Below are positions 57,387-64,000 of a stretch of 64,000 bases of DNA, one piece after another; position 1 is the first letter of the stretch, and each line of letters begins with the position of its first letter. The notes beneath the pieces are model-generated. The model worked only from the letters and a program-made list of their open reading frames with translations. It made no database searches and had not been told where the DNA came from. Where the stretch lies: NCBI GenBank assembly GCA_030998225.1, contig JAPYXD010000754.1, positions 2,294,001-2,358,000 on the forward strand, given 5' to 3'. This DNA comes from Diplolepis rosae. Lineage: Eukaryota > Arthropoda > Insecta > Hymenoptera > Diplolepididae. The translations under genes were made by a program, and so were the position numbers.

Positions 57387-60300
57387 GTAAATATCACTCT
57401 AAATTTTTGTTTACTTTATTAATTACAAGAATTATAAAATATATAAGACTCTGAAATTAAATGACATATTGTTAAAAATTTCTTAAAATTCAACCACTTT
57501 AAATTTACTGTGGTTGATGATTCATTCGACTTTTGGTTTAAGATTTATCCATTTGGTTGAAATTCACTCATTTTAGATGAAACTTTATTTATTTTGATTG
57601 AATATTTATTTAGCCATCACAGTTGTATAAAGCTCCAACTAAATACCTCAGTGGAAGCCATAATTCCAGGAGATGTGTGTTTGACATCTAGATTTAAATA
57701 CCTTGTGAGAGTAGAAAATTGTACTTCTGTGGCAGCCTGATTATAAAAGTGTTTAAAGAGATAAGTATATATTCACGCAGATTATACATAGTTAGACTAT
57801 TAAAAATCACTATAAATTGATGGACTATAGAATTTCTTCACCTGCACTATTAGAAAAACGTGAATTGATTTAATTGAAATTTCATACAACTATCGTGGCT
57901 GGATTTTAAGGAATTGTTAACATAACACATTCAGAGAAAACTTTTATTCAAATTTTAAAAATTGTTTGTTCATCCGACTTTTCTTGAATAAAAAAAAAAT
58001 TGCTTATGTTACAAAAAAGTATTTTTCGAATTTAAAGAATAAAGAATTCGAAAAGAACAAATTCTTTATTAGAATGATTCGTTTGATTCAAAAATAGATT
58101 ATTTTGATTCTACCAAAGTGATTTTTTTGATAATAGTTTTTTTTCAATTCAAAAAATCATTTATCAAGTTCAAAAATCCTTTTGTTGAACACACTAATAA
58201 TATGTTCAATTTGAAAAATGAAAGTTAACTAAGAAAATTGTTTCAATCAAGGAAATATTTTTGTCCACCTATTGGGATCCATTACCCTGCGATACGCCAT
58301 CTCGTGAGAAAACTTTGAATTAATAAGAGTAGGTTCATTTTTCATGTATACAATGTAAATACCGTAAACACAAACCGAATAAAAGTTATTTCAATTTAAT
58401 TTTAAGCGCTTTAAAAAAAAAGTTGAAATTTTTTTGGGAAAATGGAGTCAGCTAAGTTAGGTGTAAAATTTCGCCCCAAACCTTTCAAAAGTAAAATATA
58501 TTGCTCGATTTTTGGTTGCAGTTCAAAAGCTTGTGAGAAACCTGAATTAAGTTTTTATCACTTTCCTGGTATCAGAAAAATAAAAGTGGATCATGTTAAT
58601 AAATTAGAAGAAATAGAATTATTTGATTATTAATTATTTCTCTTAATAAAATATTTATTCGAATTTGATAAAAAAAAGTTCCTGAACAAAAAAGTAAATA
58701 CAGATCAAACCTAACCTCCAATGAGAGAAGTATTAATATTATTAAGTGAGACTTATTGGCGATTACATTATAAAATTAATAGTGAAAAACTAACCTGCTC
58801 AAAAACAGGAAAACTACCACGGCATGTTTACATTTTTTGCTCAGCCCAGCTTTGCAAGAGCACCTTACGTCAATAATATTGCCATTGGAGGATATTGATC
58901 CTTTTATTTCATGAGGATGATTTCTCAAATTAGAGGATTGCATACAAAACGCAATAAATAATTTGCAAACATCCTGCTGCTCACTCAATCGGCCACAAAA
59001 CATGACGTGCCCGGCATTCAAAATACTCTCACCTTCAATAAAATTTCGAGAAGAAGGTGTCGACTTTGTAAATTGACATAATTCATTCAATGAAGCTCTC
59101 ATTTTTTCAAAAAAACTTTTTAAATTAAGAAAAAAGTAATTCTGTCCAGGCGTCTCGCCTTCATCTAACCTACTCTTCGCCAGCCATCTTTTTTTACGAC
59201 GTCACTGTGACGTCACGACCACGGATCCCAATGCAAATGCACAATTTGTTTTATTAAAAAAATTTTATTTGAGTTTAAAAAACTTTTTTCTGAATGCGGT
59301 TGATATTTTATCGCAAATTTGTCATTATCGAGAAAAACTGTGTTTTAAACTACAAGTCAATAGCAAATTGCAAAATCAATATAAATATTACTCAAAGTTT
59401 CAAATATAGTAGTCTTAACATAATTCAATAACTTTTTACTGATGTTCTCTATAGAGTTAAATGCTACGTCTATGGAAAGTAAACTATATAATGGAGAACA
59501 TTTTGGGGAGAGCACATCATCAGTCACGGAATTTATCTGTCCTATACTATATAAGGATGTTGCTACGGCTGTCGGAACTTTTATAACACAAAATTTGCTC
59601 CTAACAGCAAGTTCTTATTTGTTTTTTTTAAAGGGACGTATGAGACAGAAATTTCGTAAAATTTCACCTAGAGATTTAAAGGTTCAGCTGAGATCCATTT
59701 CTGCAAATAGGACTAGCATATATGTAGTGAATATTATGAGCTATATGTACAAAAGTCATTATAAAATTAAACAGCATATCCATGATATTGCACTCCTAAA
59801 AGTAAGTCGATACATGTTAAATATAAGAGTTTTAAATAAGTATTTGAAAAGACAATTTTACCGAACTCTCAGAAGTTGATTTGCACATCCCAGGTGGAAA
59901 AGTCGGAGGCCAGTCAGTTTTTACAACCGGCGCAGTATTGTGCAAGTTGTAACGGAGGAGTAATGCCAGTACTGCTTGTCAATACTGAGCCAAAAATTGG
60001 CATATTACTGGCTTACTACTGGCGCAGTACGGATGCAGTATTCTTTGGCAGTACTGGTGAAACTTTAAAGTAGGGATATCATTAACAATTGACACTCTAC
60101 TGGTTTACTACGGGCGCAGTACTGATTACTATTACTGGCAAAATACCGACAAAGGAGCTGTGCCAACCTTCAAAACAGTACTGATTTAGTGCTGGCTGTA
60201 TACAGAATCCAAATACTAGATATAAACCTAGATAGAAGTCTTATCGACAGTTGGTACTCTACTGGTTGGCTACTGCCGCTGTACTAATCATTATTACTGG

Positions 60301-63300
60301 TCAAATACCGACAAGTGAGTTATTCCAACCTTCGGAACAGTACTGGCTTGGTGCTGGCTGTAAACAGAATCCAAATACTGGCTATCAGCCTACATAGGAA
60401 TCTCATTGACAGTTGGCGCTCAACTGGTACAATGTTGGATGTAAAACAGGCCCAACCTTCTTCCAATTGTGGAAAAAGTAATTTTCCGACGGTAAATGTG
60501 CAAGGGCCACCCAGTGTCGAATCGACTCTGATAATTAACACTGTAAAATACCAGTGTTTGTACAAAGTTTATTCGACATTGGTACATTCTAAAAACAAGT
60601 CTATTGATAGTGAAATTACCTTCCTTTCAGAATGCATTCATTGAAATTAAGCAGATTTCTTTTGCCTATCAAAAGAATCGATTTACTGTTATTGTAGTAT
60701 TGATGATAACCGATTTAATATTGGCATTTGCCAAACTTGGTCTTGTGTAGATTTCTAATATTTAAATTAGACAGGTTATATCATAATTTGTTTTCTTTTA
60801 TCCTTGAAATTATTTTTTTTTGTACGAGAAAGTATTTCATATCAAGACCAAAGGAAATACTTTAACAGTAAAAGGTTAGCATTTGAAACGATAATCGTTT
60901 AACTGCTAAAGGATTTCCTCTCATGCCAATTTTTAATAGGAAATTCTTTAATAGTGATGGGAATCGTTTGACAGTAAATAGTTTCTGCTTGGGTCAGTAC
61001 AAAATATGAAATTTCAATATTGGATTGTCCCAGAAGTAATTGCCGATTTCACATATAGAAGTCTTTGACAATCTTTTTTAATGGCTTGTTTCAATGTCAT
61101 GATTTTTTCCTTCTGGCATTTGTTAGCTGTCACTCTTAGCTTGCTTTACAAACAAATTGCGCGTAATTTCGTTTACAGTTGTTAGTTTGGCATCAACTTT
61201 AAGATGGAGTGTAAAAACGAGCATTTTCGTCATATTTTGCTTTTTTATTTCCATAAAGAGAAGAACGCAGCACAGGCTGCTGAAATGTTATGTGATATGA
61301 ATGGTGAGGAAGCCCTAAAAGACAGATACAGATACAGTCGAAATTGGTTTGATAAATTCCGTCCCGGGGATTTTTCACTCAAAGATGAGGAACGTTCAGG
61401 TCGGCAAATGAAGTTGATGATCACCAAATCAAAGCCATAATTGAATCGGACCGTCATGTAACTATGCAAGAGATTGAAGAAAAGTTAAAAATACCAAAAT
61501 TAAAAATCGACCATTATATACAACGTCTTGGACTCGTTAAAGAACTTGATATTTAAATTCCACACGAATTGAAAGAAATCCATTTAACCAAACGCATCAA
61601 AGATTGTGATTTGCATCTTAAACGCAATGAATTCGATTCTTTTGTGAAACGAATTTTCACTGGTGATGAAAAATGGATTGCTTAGAATCCCAAGCAGAAA
61701 TTAACAATCGGACCAACGTCGATCCAATGCTGGATACCAACTTCCGACTGTCGGCGGACAGTCGAAATGATAACGATGCACTGAGAAAAAAGATTTGATT
61801 GAATCAAAAAAAAAAATTTGTTTGAACGACTTTCTTTTATTTAAAGAAATGATTTGTTTAAATGAAATAAAATTTGTTTGATTCAAACAAAATATCTTTG
61901 AACCAAATAAATATTTGTTTGAATCAAATTAATTTTTCTTCAAAACAAAGAAATTAATGCATTGATATATGGTCAAAGGTATAATTTGTTTGATTTAAGG
62001 CAGAAATTTATTTGATTCGAACAAATATTTATTTGGTTCAAAGATATTTTGTTTGAATCAAATAAATTTTATTTCATTTAAACAAATCATTTCTTTAAAT
62101 AAAAGAAAGTCGTTCAAACAAATTTTTTTTTTTGATTCAATCAAATCTTTTTTCTCAGTGTGTACTGTGTTGGTACAACGCCAGTTTCCAACGTTCATAT
62201 AACCTATATAATATAAATAATAGAAATGTACACAAGCACAACTTTGGCAAATGCCGAAATTAAATCGGTCATCATCAATACTATAATAACAGTAAATCGA
62301 TTCTGTTGATAGACAAAAGAAATCTGCTTAATTTCAATGGATTCATTCTGAAAGGAACGTAATTTCACTATCAATAGACTTTTTTTTAGAGTGTACCAAT
62401 GTCGACTAAACTTTATACACGGGTATTTTACAGTGTTAATTATCAGAGTCGATTAGACACTGGGTGGCCCTTGCACATTTACTGTCGGAAAATTACTTTT
62501 TCCACAGTTGGAAGAAGGTTGGGCCTGTTGTACATCCAACATTGTACAATCGCTGGTATTTTACAGTAGGCTACCGGGGCTGAATAGACACTGGATAGAC
62601 CTTGTACATCCACTATCGGAAAATTACTTTTTCCACAGTCGGAATAAGGTTGGGCCAAATGTTTCTCAACATTGTACCAACGTTGGCAATCAACAGTCGA
62701 TCTCCTACATTCGACCAACATTTAACCGATCGTCACAGTCGGCAGAGTGACATGATTTTAGCTTGGGTAACGTCGTTCGAAAACGATCATGGTCCAAGCG
62801 TGATGAACCACTACAAACAACATCGAAAGCTGAATTGCATCCAAAAAAGATTATGCTGTCTGTTTGATGAGATTGAAAAGGTGTCTTAAAACTTTCAATG
62901 ATGATGAAGCTGTGACGTCACAGACAGTGGTAATCATTTAATTCTCGGTTTTCGGCTTCAAACTGGTAGCTATGGAGGGGGTAAATTTCATCCACGATCT
63001 GGGAACACTGCTTTGAAATCGAACTTGATTCAGTTTTTTGCCGATAAAGACCAGAAATTCTATAAGTGTGGAATCATGAAGTTACCAGAAAGATAGCAAA
63101 AGGTCACTGAACAAAATGGAAAATATTTCATTGATTAAAGTCCATTCCTTGTATTTAAAAAAATGTGTTTAATTTGTATGCAAAAATCGGCAAATACTTC
63201 TGGGACAACCCAATAAAATGTTTTTGATTTAGTTTGTATAAATTTACTTGTAAATAGTACCAGTACTTCTTTCAAGTAGCCAAGTAGTGACTGCCAACTC

Positions 63301-63981
63301 CCAGCCGAGTTTATAATTAGGGGTCTAGCCCATACTATGCAAGTACCGACTGATAGCACTTGACTAGTGCTGTTTTCAAGTACCAGAACAGTACTGGCTG
63401 CCAAATTTTAGCCGAGTTATCACTAGAGGTCTAGCCAGTAATATGCCAGTATCTATTGCGATATTACACCAGTACCCCGACAGTACTAGAAATCCGAAAA
63501 AGGTACTGGCATGGTACTGCGCTAGTAGTAATCTTTCTTTTTTTTCTTTCTTTCTCGTACTTATTTTTTAAATGGTTTTTACAACGATGTAAATTATCTA
63601 AATTACTAATAATACTGCAAAAATTACTGAACACGATTTTGATATTCTCCAGACAGACTAAATAAATTCACCTTTGAGTCCGTTTTCTTTATTATTATTA
63701 AATAATGATATTTGTAAAAGTTAGTTTTCTGATAGGTTCCAAACCATTTATATTTACCTCGAGGACCTTTTCCGGAAGTATCAACTCATGCAGTTGCACC
63801 TGGGGATACCTTAGAGTTATTCCGATGTCATATACGTTCAACTCAAACTAAACCTGTTTTCCAAACAGCCTGCGTGAACATATTTAGCTATGAAGATTGT
63901 CCAATAACATTTCCAAAAAAAGTTAAGCCGAATACGTTGTTGCATTTTTGTGGACAAACAACAATCACTCATATCAAAGAG
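57329..63981 (+). CDS. Secreted S1 serine-protease homologue (SPH-B), 3' end outside window
   Basis: Visible exons: 57329-57386, 59455-59801, 63736-63981, with intron phases 1, 0, 0 as in SPH-A. The last exon (GDSGGP-loop region) lies beyond the window. Residues 1-19 are a signal peptide (MRILFAVLVYVLLFIAHAF). The catalytic His position is Ser73 (LLTASSYL) and Asp130 is retained (HDIALLK). NATS and NRTS are possible N-glycosylation sites absent from SPH-A. Exon 3 carries GPFPEVS, DCPITF and LLHFCGQ. The paralogues share about half their residues by eye and identical exon 2 length, so duplication is old. Proteolytic inactivity is inferred from the lost His alone. Confidence 0.82.
57387..58270. 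other. SPH-B intron 1, 5' part
   Basis: The first 60 bases are homologous to SPH-A intron 1. The remainder is AT-rich with no feature. Confidence 0.5.
58442..58633 (+). pseudogene. THAP zinc-finger N-terminal fragment
   Basis: 63 codons. YCSIFGCSSKACEKPELSFY then HFPG matches the start of a THAP (C2CH) DNA-binding domain, with its first Cys pair and SFYHFP motif. The later Cys, His and AVPTIF parts are missing: the frame runs into non-THAP sequence after HFPG, where a donor-like GTATCA occurs, and stops. THAP domains occur in P-element-type transposases and host regulators; which one is unknown here. Confidence 0.6.
58795..59102 (-). pseudogene. SWIM zinc-finger exon
   Basis: About 102 codons from an ATG at 59102 to a donor-like CAG/GTTAGT at 58795/58794. 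The C-terminal part CSCKAGLSKKCKHAVVVFLF fits the SWIM pattern CxCxnCxH. In insect genomes SWIM modules of this kind often precede a YqaJ-type nuclease, but no downstream exon is present here. The start and splice site look intact; the gene is incomplete. Confidence 0.65.
59233..59454. other. SPH-B intron 1 end
   Basis: AT-rich. The final 60 bases resemble the end of SPH-A intron 1. Confidence 0.5.
59455..59801 (+). CDS. SPH-B exon 2, N-terminal barrel
   Basis: 347 bp, acceptor CTCTATAG, donor GTAAGT. Contains FICPILY, ATAVGTFITQN, TASSYL and HDIALLK. Confidence 0.9.
59915..60420. repeat. CAGTACTGGC-repeat block, left
   Basis: Dense in TACTGG(C), GCGCAGTACTG and CAGTACTG. Two units of about 180 bp (TACTGGCAAAATACCGACAA and GGTCAAATACCGACAAGTGA start similar units). 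Mirrored types occur at 63250-63530. Lies in SPH-B intron 2. Confidence 0.65.
60415..60790. repeat. Inverted-repeat arm, left
   Basis: Mirrors 62195-62570 (GGAAAAAGTAATTTTCCGAC, TCTATTGATAGTGAAATTAC, GCAGATTTCTTTTG and TGGCATTTGCC). Confidence 0.75.
61204..61690 (+). pseudogene. Mariner transposase N-terminal half, mellifera-like
   Basis: Starts at ATG 61204 (CKNEHFRHILLFYFHKEK). A frameshift follows DEERSGR at about 61408, then DRHVTMQEI, KELDI-stop-IPHELKEIHL and the first catalytic motif FTGDEKWIA. The C-terminal end (QKFYKCGIMKLPER) reappears near 63050-63100 beyond the inserts. Confidence 0.88.
61779..62160. mobile_element. 382-bp MITE, CACTGAGAAAAAAGATTTG termini
   Basis: A near-perfect mirror from end to end. 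Same length and family as 17171-17552. Built of TTTGATTGAATCAAA-type units. Flanked by TG on both sides where other copies have TA. Confidence 0.85.
62195..62570. repeat. Inverted-repeat arm, right
   Basis: Mirror of 60415-60790. It lies inside the mariner while its partner lies outside. Confidence 0.75.
62455..62657. repeat. Tandem duplication, about 132-bp period
   Basis: The block AGACACTGG...CGGAAAATTACTTTTTCCACAG then TTGGGCC occurs at 62455-62525 and 62587-62657. Confidence 0.7.
63230..63540. repeat. CAGTACTGG-repeat block, right
   Basis: Contains CAGTACTGGCTGCCAA, AGTACCAG and GGTACTGGCATGGTACTG motifs, and two GGTCTAGCC units about 110 bp apart. Partner of 59915-60420. Confidence 0.6.
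63541..63735. other. SPH-B intron 2 end
   Basis: T-rich, leading to the acceptor at 63734-63735. No further feature. Confidence 0.5.
63736..63981 (+). CDS. SPH-B exon 3
   Basis: 246 bp, acceptor TGATAG, donor GTATAT, phase 0 on both sides. Starts with the same GTT codon as SPH-A exon 3 and lacks the 11-codon extension. Confidence 0.85.
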
Positions 63982-64000
63982 GTATATAAGCAACCTAAAA

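Larger units (their letters stand above)
58271..59232. mobile_element. Possible mini-element carrying THAP and SWIM exon fragments
   Basis: Two convergent gene fragments sit between short mirrored ends ATTGGGATCC(A/G)T (58271-58282, 59221-59232). The ends agree over only 11 of 12 bases and no target duplication is clear, so the boundaries are tentative. A TGACGTCACTGTGACGTCAC double CRE-like palindrome lies just inside the right end. It lies inside SPH-B intron 1. Confidence 0.4.
61020..63213 (+). mobile_element. Mariner relic interrupted by other repeats
   Basis: The terminal repeats TTGGATTGTCCCAGAAGTAA and mirror (ACTTCTGGGACAACCCAA) are flanked by TA (61018-61019, 63214-63215). 2194 bp, with at least 1.2 kb of foreign repeats at about 61700-63040 replacing the transposase centre. 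Confidence 0.85.

Noticed and set aside
43800..63981. Polydnavirus proviral segment with virulence genes
   Set aside because: Signal-peptide genes in a wasp-like genome raised the idea, but no segment junction motif or known bracovirus or ichnovirus gene family was recognised. The genes are ordinary S1 homologues with long introns.

Overview
This is eukaryotic nuclear DNA: AT-rich, intron-bearing and very dense in transposons. No bacterial or viral gene set is present. The element mix (R1-like LINE, several mariner lineages including one resembling the mellifera subfamily, TTAA-flanked piggyBac-type elements, many small inverted-repeat elements) and a tandem pair of secreted serine-protease homologues point to an insect, most plausibly a hymenopteran such as a parasitoid or gall wasp. 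That assignment is inference.

Host genes. The clearest genes are two tandem paralogues on the + strand. SPH-A (43800-54378) can be modelled completely as four exons giving 278 residues. It has a signal peptide and a chymotrypsin-like (S1) fold in which the catalytic His and Ser are replaced. SPH-B (57329 to beyond the window end) shows three of the four exons, with the same intron phases (1,0,0) and the same His-to-Ser change. A separate GC-richer exon of 192 bp at 17945-18136 encodes an acidic, Tyr/Pro-rich linker of an unrecognised protein. A weaker candidate terminal exon lies at 4681-4828.

Layout. 0-4 kb: foldback elements, one with 152-bp tandem repeats. 6.2-9.8 kb: 5'-truncated, frameshifted R1-like LINE whose RT catalytic motif reads FAVD instead of FADD. 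10.4-14.6 kb: nested inverted-repeat elements. 15.2-17.9 kb: five MITEs almost back to back. 18-23 kb: the isolated exon plus sparse repeats. 23.2-30.6 kb: a four-level nest. A foldback has one arm split by a TTAA element and the other arm split by a palindromic element with matching 965-bp arms; that palindrome is itself split by a TA-flanked element. 30.6-43.3 kb: further MITEs, a GC-rich island with two identical CGCATGCGCA sites, a mariner relic and a tRNA-Ala-like sequence between direct repeats. 43.8-64 kb: the two protease-homologue genes with transposon-filled introns. These introns hold two opposite-facing mariners around SPH-A exon 2, an 8-bp-TSD element, a Tc1/mariner relic directly after the SPH-A stop codon, and a THAP/SWIM gene-fragment cassette and a CAGTACTGG-repeat complex inside SPH-B.

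No transposon in the window has an intact transposase or polymerase frame, so all look immobile by themselves. The serine-protease homologues are the only genes with an evident organismal role. Their venom or immune function is inferred from family behaviour and not shown by sequence. Lengths and repeat boundaries were read by eye, so boundaries of old repeats may be off by tens of bases.
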